From Limnephilus marmoratus (Eukaryota > Arthropoda > Insecta > Trichoptera > Limnephilidae): DNA of 64,000 bases. The notes under the pieces are model-generated. The model saw nothing but the letters and a program-made list of their open reading frames with translations. It ran no database searches and was not told where the DNA came from. The stretch lies in the NCBI GenBank assembly GCA_917880885.1, contig OU862927.1, positions 21,049,450-21,113,449 of the forward strand, in the 5' to 3' direction. Made by a program: the position numbers and the translations under genes. Positions 11,703 through 23,295 of the stretch are shown here, in pieces; position 1 is the first letter of the stretch, and each line of letters begins with the position of its first letter.

Positions 11703-12085
11703 TACACGGTGTCCGGAAACTCGTAGTACAAGCGGGAAACTGGTAAATCTCCATCACATTCGGTGTCGATTGGTGATATAACTTTTTTTATTTGAGCTTT
11801 CGTTTTCGAGTAAATCGGGTCCGAAGTTGGAATTTTTTTGGTTAAATTTGAAAAAAATGTTCACTAGGGGGTTGATTTCAGCTGTGTAATGTCTTATAAA
11901 ATCCATCGAAAGGTAAACCGGGCTCAAAATTTTTTTTAACCCTTTAGTTGCCGAAAAAATGGAAAAATAGAAAAAAAATATTAAAATCGAAATGCTCAGA
12001 TCGAAAAAAATAAGTTTTTTGGGTTCTCTACGTGATGTAGATTCACCAGTTTCCCGCTTGTACTACGAGTTTCGGACACGTTGTA
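11703..12085. mobile_element. 383-bp MITE with long TIRs and TA target duplication
   Basis: The termini match in inverted orientation over more than 40 bp (start TACACGGTGTCCGGAAACTC, end ...GTTTCGGACACGTTGTA) and TA flanks both ends. A second copy lies at 62615-63002. No transposase is encoded. TA duplication fits the Tc1/mariner group. Confidence 0.85.
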
Positions 12086-12147
12086 TAATAACAAAATTGT
12101 TAAGACAAAGTGATAAATTAATCACTTTATCCGGATATTATTCATAA

Positions 12148-12687
12148 CAAGCTGGTTCCCGGCATGCGTTGCTACACCATTTAATAAAGAAATTGTTTCT
12201 TCCTGCGTGTCCTTTCCCATTCGGCCCGCTCCTCTTCCGCCTCCCCTTCCTCTCCTGCGTCCCCTTCCCCTCTCGCGTTCCCAATCCGCCTCCTCCACCT
12301 TTCCTCTCCCCATTCCATTCTCCCTTTCCCCCGTTCCACGAACCCCCCTCCCGAGTTCCCTTCCCCCTTCCCATGTTCCCCTCCCCCCTCCCGATTTCCC
12401 CTCTCCACCACCCGTAAAACCCCCTACCCGAGTTTCCCTTCCCCCTCCCCCTTTAAAAAATTCAGTCCCGGTACATTCAGTGTTCAAACAGCTCGCTTGC
12501 CACCTATTGCAACTCTTTTAAACAAATTTCATAATGCCAGAGCTCACCAGTAGTTTTGTACAAACCTTGTCCTGACAATAACGAACACAAAAAAAAAGGA
12601 TTATCCAATTTGGTGCAGTCGTTCGGAAGTTATGCGCGTACATACATTTCGGCGATTCATTTTTATGTATATAGATAGATAGATAGA
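12148..12687 (-). mobile_element. non-autonomous Helitron, minus strand
   Basis: Read on the minus strand it starts TCTATCTATC with the internal block ATGAATCGCC and ends ATGCCGGGAACCAGCTTG, close to the canonical CTRR end. It lies between A and T with no duplication. The empty site CATAATATCGGG is preserved in the opposite arm of the host foldback, which fixes both boundaries to the base. A C/T-rich strand fills the middle and produces artificial proline- or glycine-rich frames. It resembles the Helitron at 54501-54776. Confidence 0.88.
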
Positions 12688-13124
12688 TATCGGGTCAAAG
12701 TTAGGGGAAAGTACGGTCCTACAGTCAACTGCACCTAACCTAACAACCTAACCTAACCTAACCTAATAAGTAATAATTATGACTCAGTTGTTTTTGAACA
12801 TTATTATTCTGGTTAATTCATGTCAGTTGATTTTAAATATTTTATTATTGTAGTCTTTAAAGAGTTATATGAGGTTAGGTTAAGTTAGGTTAGGTTATGT
12901 TAGGTTAGGTAAGTTAGATTAGGTTAGGTTATGTTAGGATAGGTGCAGTTGGACCGTATATTACTTTGGCTAACTTTGACCCGATATTATGAATAATATC
13001 CGGAAAAGTGATTAATTCTGTGTCAATTATCACTTTGTCTAAATTGGGTAGACACTATAAATAATGGCTGGATAGTATTTTTATATAATATCCGGATTTA
13101 TTACTTTGGCTGTAACATATACAT

Positions 13125-13920
13125 TATCCTACTTTCAGTGAAGGAAGGAACACAAAATAACACATGATGGGGGAAACGGGGATACGGACTAGGGGTTTTT
13201 TTTTACTGGAACTATTAAACTGAAGACGGAACACTAGTTTTTTCAATAAAAGCATTCGTTTTAGAATTTTGAGCTATCTACTGAACAAGAAGTAAGCCAA
13301 CCCAATCACAACTCAAGGAAATGGATTCCAGAAAGTTTTTGTCAGCGAAATCCTTGGTCAATATTTCAAAGATCTTCTTTGGAGATTTAGACAAAGGAAA
13401 AGTAAATAGGTTTCAGATATTGTACAAGGACTGTAAAGTAATTATTTAAAAAAAAATAAGGTGAAAAATAATAAAGAATACTTAGATCTTCAAAAAAATA
13501 GATTAGCAGTTTTTAATGTCCCACTCTTGCCGGTCTTTAACTGGGGCGACTTCTCTCATGAGTCACAAACCATACATTTATTTTCTCACATCAACAATAA
13601 TTCTCCTCCACTTTCAATCGAAGGTTGAAATCCCCAATTGCCACGGATTATTGGAGATCGCATTTAAAATTACAATTATGTATATCACATACATTCTAGA
13701 GGCATCTGTTTGGCTTAATTATATGGAATATTCTGCAATCGCTCAAGCTACTATTATTTATTTATACTTTAAATCCATTATTTTCTTGCAAAAATTATTA
13801 CTTATGTATTCTATATTGTCCATTTATCTTACTAGTCACGTTTGTATTAATAATTCCGTTCTACAATGCAAGGGTCTACGTGTATAATATATTCAGGCAT
13901 ATACGTTGTATTTTTTATTT
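13125..13920. other. no gene recognised
   Basis: Contains a 123-codon open frame (13516-13887) that is hydrophobic but has no motif I recognise. I do not call it a gene. Confidence 0.3.
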
Positions 13921-13924
13921 TTAG

Positions 13925-13985
13925 ATGAGCTCCACACAGGATGCCCGGAGGAAAATAATTTCCCTCAGGGCCTATGTCATCTTTG
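13925..13985 (-). mobile_element. short 3' fragment of SINE C / LINE tail
   Basis: Only the terminal block is present: CTCCACACAGG followed by GGAAAATAATTTCCCTCAGG, then ATGTCATCTTTG. This is the shared 3' hairpin region of SINE C and the LINE at 49360-49938. Confidence 0.7.
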
Positions 13986-14389
13986 AACGTACTTGATTTT
14001 TTTACATTATTTAGAACAAAAAATTTAAATGGAATTTTTGGTTTTGTTAGATTTGAATAAAAACAAATTAAAAAATCACCGCAAGTTACAGTAGACCAAA
14101 ATTTAATTTAAAATTTTTACTCCAAACAATATCAGCAATCACTTGTTTAGTCATGTAAATCATCTATTTTATTCTGGTGTATTCTTTAGTACTAACATTG
14201 TGCAGGTGCGTGTGGAGAGATTATGCATTCTAATTATAAATTATTTATTATTGTAATAACATATGACATTCCGAACGTATCCGCGCTCACATGCAACGAG
14301 AACGTTATTAACGATTTAAATGACCTAAATAACGCTTATTGGAATTCGTACAATCTAAAAATTATACACCAAAATTTAAGATAATATTT

Positions 14390-14625
14390 ATTTTTATATC
14401 CAACAGTATAGCTAGGTTATCCCTAGACAGCTTATCTAGCTCCTTACTATATAATATTAAGTAAAAAAAAAAAACTTAATAAGTATAGATTTTTTCATTA
14501 TTATTGGTGCATGATGTAAACATTAGTTATTGGGTTTATAACCTAATTATTGTAATTTGTGGTTTTCTAATGCATGTAATGTTATAAACCTGTAAATATT
14601 CCCAATAAAGAAAATAAAAAAATAA
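14390..14625 (+). repeat. LINE 3' UTR, copy 2
   Basis: Diverged copy of the 11040-11280 segment, ending in A-rich sequence after AATAAAG. No coding part is attached that I can recognise. Confidence 0.6.
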
Positions 14626-14734
14626 AAAATTTTTGTTGCCTTTCTCGATTAATTCGATTACAACTTCGATGCAATAGTGTTGACTGGGCATTGGATCAAT
14701 AACGACCATATCTGCAATTTTGTTTCATTACATC

Positions 14735-15440
14735 CGCACAGGAGGCCCTGAGGAAAAAAAACGAGTGTGCTTTAGACCACACGACTGAAGTAAAACTTCA
14801 CTAACTTATAAAAGAACATCCCGATCACCGTTAGCATCGATTACCGTTCACATCACACTTTTCGTAACATCACACTTTTCGTAACGCATTCACCGGCTTA
14901 CCCCCCAAGTCGAACGTGCGTTAATAAGTTTTACTTCAAAAACCGCTCGCCTCGCCTGATCACCGTTCGCATCGATTACCGTTCACATCATCGTTCATAC
15001 CCCCCAAGTCGAGCACACGTAAAGAAATTTTACTTCACAAAAAATAGGGCCTCTATCGTCTTTGGAGATGCCGTGACATCTTTTTAGGGAAACGAAGGAG
15101 AGGAAGTTCTGGGAAGGAAAGAGGTATGAGGTGTTGAAAGGAATCTGGGGGTCAATGTGTCCAGGAGCGACGAATATATGAATCTGCCCCCTCCCCATTT
15201 AACGGTGCAAGGCGATGGGTCGATAAAGTTTGACCGAGAATTCATAGAGTCTCCCTCAACTAGTCTCTCCGGTTCGCCACCCATTAGGTGAACAAACGCA
15301 TCCGCCGCCCTGACCTAGATATACTCTTCACACCCCATGAACCCTGGCTCCCCTGCTACGACACCAAACATATGGAACAACTTGAGGTGACCTGTGGTAG
15401 GAGTGTTGGTTTTCCAATAAAAGGTTTTTATTAATTTTAC
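14735..15440 (-). mobile_element. SINE C copy split by a 290-bp insert
   Basis: The minus-strand copy spans the terminal hairpin half (GGAGGCCCTGAGGAAAA at 14742-14758) and resumes at about 15047 with GGGCCTCTATCGTCTTTGGAG. It then follows the SINE C consensus to TTTTCCAATAAAAGG. The intervening block is foreign. Confidence 0.7.
14760..15046. mobile_element. insert inside SINE C with internal direct repeats
   Basis: It begins CGAGTGTGCTTTAGACCACA and ends near CGAGCACACGTAAAG...TTTTACTTCAC, with a GAAGTAAAACTTC-type motif at both ends in opposite orientation. Internally ACATCACACTTTTCGTAA is repeated in tandem, and GCATCGATTACCGTTCACATC and CCCCCCAAGTCGA each occur twice. It looks like a small TIR element. 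I recall similar sequence from moth and butterfly genomes but cannot confirm it. Confidence 0.5.
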
Positions 15441-15497
15441 TTAATGTCATGCAACTATTAACTAAAATAAATTCATTGGCATTGTTATTTACGACAG

Positions 15498-16500
15498 ATG
15501 GAAGGAAGCGCAATGGACAAAATCGTACTATCACAAACAAAACGTTTAAAATTTTTTCTTAATAAAAATTTGAGTAGTTTTGAAATTTGCGAAACCCCCT
15601 CAATCCAAAACATAGACACTTTCCAGACTTCACTCCAATCCTCCATTAACAACACAAAACACTCAGAACATCGAATAATGATCGGTGACCTAAACATAAA
15701 TACTATTCTGGACCACCACTGCCGATCCGATGATTATTTATGTCTTCTGAAAACGGATTCACTCCAACTATTCAAACACTAACTAGAGTACAGGTAACTA
15801 GTAAATCCTGCTTGGATCACATAAACATCAAACAAATTAATTTCATAGACTCATTCGTCACACACATATCTGACCACCATACCACCGCACTAGGCTTTAG
15901 AAAACTTAGACTAAAAACTCATTACTACAAGTCACCATTAAAAAACCATTTAGGTGCCCCAGCGACGCATAACTAGTAGAATTTAGAATTTTGGACATTG
16001 GGCAATTATACATGAGAAAAATAATATCTAATATGTACACATAAATTACATCACTTCTATCCATCTACCGAAAATCCATGAATAAGGCTTTTATGGAGTA
16101 ATCCAATCGTAACAATTATTTAAAGTATCTCGCGGGTTTTTATGGACAGTTTTCATCCTTAGGACCAAAATTATACAACACTATACCTATTAATTGGAAA
16201 ATAAAAAAACAGATATTCTTCGTAAATTGGTTACGGGTTGACTCTAAGAATTAGGGAGAAATTAAAGCGAAAAATTACTTTACCAAAATTAAATATCCAC
16301 CAAATTAAATACCGCACCCTCAAACTCACAATTCATAAAAATGTCAAATGGACGTAATATACATCACAAGCAATTTAATTAATCCACAAATTTAACAAGT
16401 TCTTGACCTAATATTGTAAATTTGACTGTCCAAAAACGGGAATCACTAGTAGGACAGTCAAAGTCTATTTACTTCATGAACTTTCTAAAATAAAAATAAA
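15498..16500 (+). pseudogene. internally deleted LINE: endonuclease fragment plus 3' end
   Basis: The first part encodes the C-terminal half of an AP-type endonuclease: RIMIGDLNIN (the GDxN motif), DYLCLLK, then after a frameshift LTRVQVTSKSCLDHI and the ISDHHTT histidine motif. The RT domain is gone. Sequence near 16165-16200 reads GPKLYNTIPINW, typical of LINE C-termini. It ends with an 11-bp hairpin (16421-16431 with 16452-16462) and an AAAATAAAAT tail. Confidence 0.75.
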
Positions 16501-16622
16501 ATATTAATACGGTGCTTTAACGAAAAAAAATCGAAGGGCATCTCGACATCACGAACTCTTAATTGTAGGAATATTTTTCAACAGCTTGTTGTATTATTTT
16601 TTTTGTGAAAATTAGGATTAGG

Positions 16623-17392
16623 CACGGGCGTAGCTAGGTTTTAGTATCGGAGAAGGTTCAAAAATCAAAAGTCGGGGGGGGGGTGGGGGGGGGGGGGGTG
16701 GGGGGGGGAGACGACGACTTTGTATTTCTTGAGCATTAACTAATAACAATTTGTGGACAAACCTTATTTTAAGCAGTCACCTGATTAGGAACGGAATTCC
16801 AAATAAAAATCAACCGCAATCACCGAAAAAACGGAACTTGCAAGTTAAATTTTTTTTTTCTTTCAGAGGTCCCCATTTATCTTTTTAGATACATAATATC
16901 ATTTTGAGTTGTCAGTGTTAAAAATAACATTGCTTGAAAAAATTGCTTGTAAGTACATCAACAATATTTAGATTCATGGGAATTCCAAAAAACATATGGG
17001 TAGGTGTACATATAGTACCAGTAATATTGTCATATGCAATAAAAAATTCACCAGGTCGAAATTTCCGTAGATTTGGTGCTGATTTCCCTTTTACCTAAAA
17101 AATATTTTTTCCCCTAGATCTAGTCAAATTTCCCTAGACGGCACGAAAATATAGGTACAAAGGTTACCGAATGCGATCGGATAATCGACGACGGCCAGCG
17201 GCGAGTGGTAGAGAGGGCGAATCCAAAATACATTATTAGTTTAATAATTAGTTATATAATAAGTTATGCCGCTCTCCGCATCTCCTTACTTCTAATATTA
17301 TTGATGTTGATATTTTTAACTTTTCGGGGGGGGGGGGGGGGGGGGGGGGGTTTGAACCCCCAAACCCCCCCCCCCCCCTGGCTACGCCCATG
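16623..17392. mobile_element. non-autonomous hAT-like element with poly-G tracts
   Basis: The ends are inverted repeats (CACGGGCGTAGCTAGG at the left, complement of CATGGGCGTAGCCAGG at the right) and the identical octamer GGATTAGG flanks both sides (16615-16622 and 17393-17400). An 8-bp duplication with CA..GGGC-type termini is the hAT signature. Long G runs lie just inside both ends (16673-16708, and G then C runs at 17324-17379). No transposase frame was found. A fragment similar to its interior occurs near 20390-20450. Confidence 0.82.
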
Positions 17393-17400
17393 GGATTAGG

Positions 17401-17939
17401 TATTAATACCGAAAAAGATTAATATTACGCAGATGGATATAAGAAATCTGAACGCCTGTTTTAATATATTCAATGTACTTACAATAGACAAAACGTTTAA
17501 AAAATATTCAATACTACAAATTTTTAAACAAATGCAGATAAATAACTTACAAATCAATATATAAGAATAATATTAGAATACCAAAATTTAATACCAAGCT
17601 CATTCAAAATACCTATCTATTGAAGAATTACCTAAAACTACTATAAGAGTCCATATTTGATATAATGTTGTTTATTAAATCTTGATTAATAAGCCTTTTG
17701 TTTTTCTTACTTATTATTTGGTATTATTTCCAATGTTTTATTATTTACTTACTTATGTACATGATTTTATAAAAGTGAGGTAGATTTTCCTCATCAAACC
17801 CAAGAGACTTGTCTCTTTATGATAAGGAAAGTTTTATTTAATTTCCTTTATACTATTGTATAACTTGTACAAATTGCATATTCATCGTTAATATATATTT
17901 TGTTTAACGAAACCACCATCATTTCATTATTATTTTTTT
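17401..17939. other. no gene recognised
   Basis: AT-rich, no recognisable motif. Confidence 0.35.
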
Positions 17940-18120
17940 AATGGTGGTTAGTGCGTTTCCCCGGAAAGCAAAAGGTCCTGGATTCGATTCCAGAGGTGTC
18001 AATATCTTTTTCTGATTTTTCTATTTCCAGATTTTCGATTGAGTTTCGATTGTATTGTCTTAATTTAATTAAATATTACAATTTTGAAGTTTCACTCATA
18101 AAGTTAAAATAAAAATAAAA
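17940..18120 (+). mobile_element. SINE A copy, plus strand
   Basis: A tRNA-like 3' half with a strong B box (GGATTCGATTCC at about 17980) joins the SINE A body (TTTTTCTGATTTTTC, CAGATTTTCGATTGAGTTTC, TTTAATTAAATATTAC, CTCATAAAGTTAAAAT) and an A-rich tail. Confidence 0.75.
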
Positions 18121-18129
18121 TAATCAACC

Positions 18130-18490
18130 TAGACTTGCAAAAAAGTCAATAGGTGTCGCATATTAAATAAAATGGATAAAGATTTATACAGACACTATTT
18201 AGAGATCATTTAGTTCGGGTTTGAATCTTGCAATCATACATAAAGATAGTAGCCAATAATATATGCGTTAAGAAAATGAAGACAATGTGGGTGGTTCTTA
18301 GTCGAAGTATGATACAGTTAAAAATGACCGAATTTGATATCGAAACCGTGGCGCGGTGTCCCAGAGGTGTCAATATCTCTTTCTGATTTTTCTGTTTCCA
18401 GATTTTCGATTGAGTTTCACTTATATTGTCTTCATTTAATTAAATATTTCAATTTGAGGTTTTACTCATAAAGTTAAAATAAAAAAAAAT
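18130..18490 (+). mobile_element. SINE A copy with 5' leader, plus strand
   Basis: It includes the leader seen at 54000-54225 (TTAGTTCGGGTTTGAATCTT, GGTTCTTAGTCGAAGTATGA, GACCGAATTTGATAT), then a nearly deleted tRNA unit and the standard SINE A body and tail. It follows the previous copy in the same orientation. Confidence 0.7.
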
Positions 18491-19509
18491 AATCATATTT
18501 ATAGAAAAAAATGGATGAGACAAAGTATCTAAGTTTATACATTTCTATTTGAAGTTGTTCATAAAAGAAATTGAAAAAGAAAGGCCCATCAAGCTCATCA
18601 TGGGAATGACTCTGTGAACCGAAAATAGTACAGATGATTTGAACAATAAAACACAAAAAAATTACGTCGTGCCAGTGCTCACCCCTTTTACAAGTTTTAA
18701 ATACGCAACCGATAGATGAATGAATCAACATCGATTCGAGACCTATAATAATTCAATATTTTACGTCACCAGACCGAATAATTCATTTGATTCATTCGGT
18801 CTTTATCGCCCTTGTCGAATGCCCTATTAAAGCTTCCATAATTTGATGGTTTTCTCAAGTTTTATGAGTTTTTCGGATGCAGTGGAGCAAGGCGGAACAG
18901 CTAGGAGGGGAAAACTTCGCGTTCTGGTTCAGCGACAACTTCCATAAAAATACTAAGAAAAATTTAACCATTATCGGAAGCGATAAATAACGTTAGGTAT
19001 TTTATGACCTTTTGGGGAATTGCATGTTAGTAACTAGGGTCATTTTTCATCGGAGCAAAAACTGCCTCGTTTATGTTGAGAACATTATAGATATTATTAC
19101 TCTATAAATATAATAAAATGGAAAATTGATGTAATTTCATAGAGAAGATTATATGTTTTTATTCAAACATAGCAAACTTATATTGTGGCACCATTTTTAT
19201 TCAAAATAAATACAATTTTAACCACTTTTATTGTTTAAGAAATCAACATGTTTCTTAATTCATATTTAATCAGGAAGTAAATCGAACAGTATTATTACCT
19301 TAGCATCTGCGTGTGGTTGAATTTCAGAACCCAGCCACGAGTGCGTGTCGGACGCCACGCTTAACGACCGCGCCTCAAATAACATCTGTGTACGTGGAAT
19401 TTCACCCAAAGCTACTGTCATAGTTCGGTTTCAAATTCAAGATTTCGACACAAGATGTCACTATTTCCGTCAACAGCTCGCGTGTGGATATTTTCCCCTG
19501 GGTATAAGT
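18491..19509. other. no gene recognised
   Basis: Unassigned AT-rich sequence. Confidence 0.35.
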
Positions 19510-19830
19510 GCGACGGATTTTTATACTTCAAGTGTCCTTCCGGATTTGGAAAGATTGACGGCAATACTTGACGAAGTTGTTATAAATTACATATAACGTC
19601 ACTGTTACTTTGTCTCGGTGTCTAGCTTCTACCGTCGGTGTCTAGCTTCTAGCTGTCACTGGATCACAGTGGATCCGAGTAACTGGCTGTTTTAGGAACC
19701 AGTTCCAATCGGATTTATAAAATGGTCACAAACACCCAAACCGGGCAAAGCCGAACTAAAAGCCACCCGCAGGGCCTAGCAGCAAAAACCTGCGGAGCGG
19801 GTTTTTAACTGCTAGTTCTAATGACTGCTT
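19510..19830. repeat. interspersed repeat of unknown class, copy 2
   Basis: Second copy of the 8130-8450 repeat, with a small internal tandem duplication of CGGTGTCTAGCTTCTA (about 19616-19650). Confidence 0.7.
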
Positions 19831-20059
19831 ACAAAAAATTTTGGTTTTTTAAAGAATAAAAGTGGTTAAAACTAAGTATTTTATTCATTTTGATGAAATT
19901 TAACGCTTAACGGATAGTATGAACCTCGTTCAATAAACTTGGATTATGTGTAGACTGTGTGTTGAAAGATGATGACTGTTTTAAATATTTTCCTGAAAAC
20001 GATTTTTTTAGTTAATCATACAAAATATACTAATAACTCTCAAACTTAAAATGTGAAAC

Positions 20060-20200
20060 CGAAAAATATTCGGTCGCATCCAGGAATTGAATTGGGGTTT
20101 TGCTCTGACCATTAACCGTCATATTTAACTGAATCATCTTCGACTAAGAACTACCAACATATTATAACGTATATTTTTTGGCAGCTGTCTTTAGTACTTT
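20060..20200 (-). mobile_element. SINE A fragment, minus strand
   Basis: It contains the leader block CTTCGACTAAGAACTACCAAC shared with 54047-54070, and degenerate tRNA-like sequence to its left. Confidence 0.55.
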
Positions 20201-21190
20201 ATGAGTGTATTTTTCTTTAAAGATTTATAACAATATTTGTATTTTTATGAGTTAATACATAAAAAAAAAACATTTTAATATTTACACCTCATTACAAACC
20301 TATAAACCAAAATTCGTAGGATCTATTTTATATTAATTATTAGGTTAGGTTTTAAAGAAATAGAGTTATCGGGAACCTAAAAGGAAAATGAGCCTTTTTT
20401 GTATTTCTTGGGCATTAACTATGTAACAATTTCTAGATATTTTGTTTTGAAGAGTGTTACGTTTCATGTACATTTGTTACTTAAATTTTAATTTTAGTGT
20501 GCTTTAGAAACCTTAGAAATGAACACAAAAAAAATTAAGTTAGTTAATAAAATAATCGCACCCTGTAAATCACCCTTATTGACAATGTTCCATGTTATGT
20601 CACCCCTCCCCCTATCCCCACCTGATAAAATCTAATCTTATCTGTTCTTGTATAAATTATTACACTCGGACCTATAAGCTTGTTTTCACGATAATTATAA
20701 CATTACCAGACATACACAAGAAAAGCCGAAAGGCGTTAATATTATACACAAATAAATAAAAAAAAAAAGTGTAAAGTTAGGTATTACTAAGCGTTCATTT
20801 GTCCAGTTTTCATAACACGTTTAGCAGAATACCTTCCTCCAAGAGAATACTCTACTAGCAAAATAGAAATTACGTATGAAACAGAATAGTGAGGACACGA
20901 GGGACGAAGCAGAACTAAGAAAAACAATGGCGGACTGCCGAGGAACAGACGCCATTAATTAATCAATTACGTGAGTTTAGCACCGTTCTACTACACACTC
21001 CTTCATAGTTCATGGTTGTACGCTTGTAGGGTATGCCCAGGGGCGAGATACTCCCTACAATATCCAACATTGACGACACTTGAGTTGTCTCGCTATTTGA
21101 AGTGACAAAGGTCGTTATGTAATAAGATCTTTAGTGTAAACATTCCATATGTACGATGTACATAGCAACAACGGCAAGAATTTAATATGT
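20201..21190. other. no gene recognised
   Basis: Only a short stretch near 20390-20450 resembles the interior of the hAT-like element at 16623-17392. Confidence 0.35.
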
Positions 21191-22444
21191 GAGCCCTTGC
21201 CCGGAAGAATGTTGTATCCAACAATATTGAAAAAACGAATGAAATTATGTTTCACAACATTATATATTTAAAATACCTAAAACATACAATTCGTAAGAGT
21301 TTTAGTTGAAAATTCGCCTAGAAAGGCTATTAAAATAGAGTTTATTACTAGAATTTGTAGAATATTGTTGTACATAAATAATTACAGGTACAATGTTATT
21401 CAACCAAACGTTTTTTTTTACACTTTGTATCTTACAGAAAGCAACATGCTCTTCTAACATAAATGTACACATATCATTGTTGTATTTGGGCTTGAAAATC
21501 AATAAAACGATATGAATAAATGAAACCATTTACGTTCTAGATATTTTATTGTGATCGACATACAACATTAATCCACAAAACTGTTTCAACGGATAAAAAG
21601 CAGGCTTAATATTATTTTTTCTGGACAAATTCTACTTTCCTGCTTTTTTCAGCTTCTTGACTTTGAAGACTTTCTAGTTGAAGCCGTAAGATGTTTTTTT
21701 CTCCATTTATTCCCACAAATTAAACCATGCGCCGTGATTTTGATAAATTTATTTACTTTTTTAAATTTTTTATTAAATTTTTTTTATTATATAATCAATA
21801 ATATTATTATGAAATTAATAAAAACAGTTTATTTTTAAACAAGTTCTGCTGTGTAATTATTATTACGCGTGACAGCTGTTTCGCCTTCTGAAGGCAGTTT
21901 GATAAGGCAAAAAATGATTAGACAGCAGAACTTGTTTAAAAATAAACTGTTTTTATAATAATTAACAATAAATTTATTAACTTATTTATTTGTAAGAGAC
22001 AAACAAGATACATATTTAGAAAGTTAAATTAAGTCCAGCCAAAAAGGTCTGCTATGTTAAAGTTACTTGGAGACGGAGTTTTATTATATCTTTAAAAAAA
22101 ATGTTGAGGAGGAGGGGCAGAGGAAAATAGGATAAGGATAGGAGTTGCTCCCGATGCCTTTTACACTCTTGTATTAATTTTCTACCGTGCGCGTTACTTC
22201 CATTCGGAATTTCTGAAGGGTATTGTTCAAAATGTCTTTATTGCAAAATTTTAATGTATTTATAAATGGCATTATACAACATTCTTCCACAAACCAAATT
22301 TTAAAAAGCTGCCACGGGCCTAAAAAAAAATTCATTACATAATCCCTACCTTAAAAGATGCGTATTAATATGCCCAACATTATTCCATCAATAACTCAAC
22401 ATTGATAGTTTTGCTGGATACAACATTATTCCGGGCAAGAGCTC
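21191..22444. mobile_element. possible TIR element of 1.25 kb
   Basis: About 34 bp at 21191-21224 (GAGCCCTTGCCCGGAAGAAT...) matches the reverse complement of 22411-22444 with a few mismatches. No transposase or clear target duplication is visible between or beside them. Confidence 0.45.
21820..21954. repeat. inverted repeat, 33-bp perfect arms
   Basis: 21820-21852 is the exact reverse complement of 21922-21954 (AAAAACAGTTTATTTTTAAA...), separated by 69 bp. It resembles a small foldback element or a cruciform-forming site. Confidence 0.8.
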
Positions 22445-22754
22445 ATGTAATTATATTTTCTGTTTAAAATCGAACACGTTTAGACGGAACAATTTTATAT
22501 AGTTTTGGTTTTAAGCTTGGAATAAATATGTACAAGGAGGGAGCCCTATTGCGCAAATTGAAGCCTTTTTAAAGTTAATAGTTGTGTTTTTTTAAACTTA
22601 TTTAAAAACTTAATGTGCGATCAATGATATTATAAAAATTCAAGACACGTTATATTCATACTAACAAAAAATAATATGAAAAGGATAGCCATCAAGTATG
22701 AACGAATCGCTAAAGTATTTATTTAATAAAAAAATAATCTTCTTATATATAATA

Positions 22755-23292
22755 CGGGACGGTCGGTCTAAGAGCGAGGTCGACAGCCGTATGTACCAGG
22801 CTAGGCTTGCATTCAATAAAAGGTCGAAAATAATAGAATCGAATAATATAGACCTGAAACCTATGTATGGAGTATCTTGATGTACGGCTGCGAAACATGG
22901 TGCCTATCCGAAAGAGATAAACGGAGACTAGAGGCTTTTGAGATGTGGTCCTGTAGAAGACTATAAGGAATTTCCTGGAGAGACCACATTACAAATAAGG
23001 AGGTTCTCCAAAGAATCGAAGGAGGAAGGCACCTGCTCAGGACCTTGTCCGAAAGGAGTGCAAGATGGATCGGCCATGTAATAAGACAAGATGGCCTCTT
23101 GCATGCCATAATCGAGGGTATGACCGAGGGGACAAACTCTAGGGGACGCCCACGCCGAGAGTGCCTGGAGGACCTGCTGGTGGACGTGCACTGCTCATCA
23201 TATGCAGACTTCAAAAGAGCCGCATAAGACAGGGAAGAGTGGAAGAGACAAATAGATGAAATTGCTTCAAACCAATCCCAGGATTGAAACCA
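22755..23292 (+). pseudogene. RTE-like endonuclease-reverse transcriptase C-terminus, copy 1
   Basis: The translation reads GRSKSEVDSRMYQARLAFNK, then LMYGCETWCLSERDKRRLEA, ARWIGHVIRQDGLLHAIIEG, RGRPRRECLEDLL and DREEWKRQIDEIA. This is the usual tail of RTE-type LINEs found in many animals. Compared with copy 2 at 55350-55868 it lacks 22 bp around 22855, which shifts the frame, and it has stop codons. It ends in a (GA)n tail that abuts a Helitron. Confidence 0.8.
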
Positions 23293-23295
23293 GAG

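Larger units (their letters stand above)
11643..13124. mobile_element. foldback element with TTAGG-rich inner arms, interrupted by a MITE and a Helitron
   Basis: The outer ends ATGTATATGTTACAG (11643-11657) and its complement (13110-13124) frame a long inverted repeat. Matching blocks are CCGGATATTATTCATAA, ATCGGGTCAAAGTTAG and GGTGCAGTTG (reverse-complemented on the other side). The innermost arms hold degenerate CCTAA repeats on the left (about 12725-12765) and TTAGG on the right (about 12872-12935). A MITE and a Helitron lie in the left arm, and the right arm keeps both sites empty or nearly so. No transposase frame is seen. Confidence 0.75.

Noticed and set aside
12122..12521. Overlapping Gly/Arg-rich and Pro-rich open frames on both strands
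   Set aside because: They are read from the C/T-rich filler of a Helitron. Frames open on both strands reflect composition, not coding.
13516..13887. 123-residue hydrophobic frame
   Set aside because: No motif, splice context or repeat match; length is possible by chance in AT-rich DNA.
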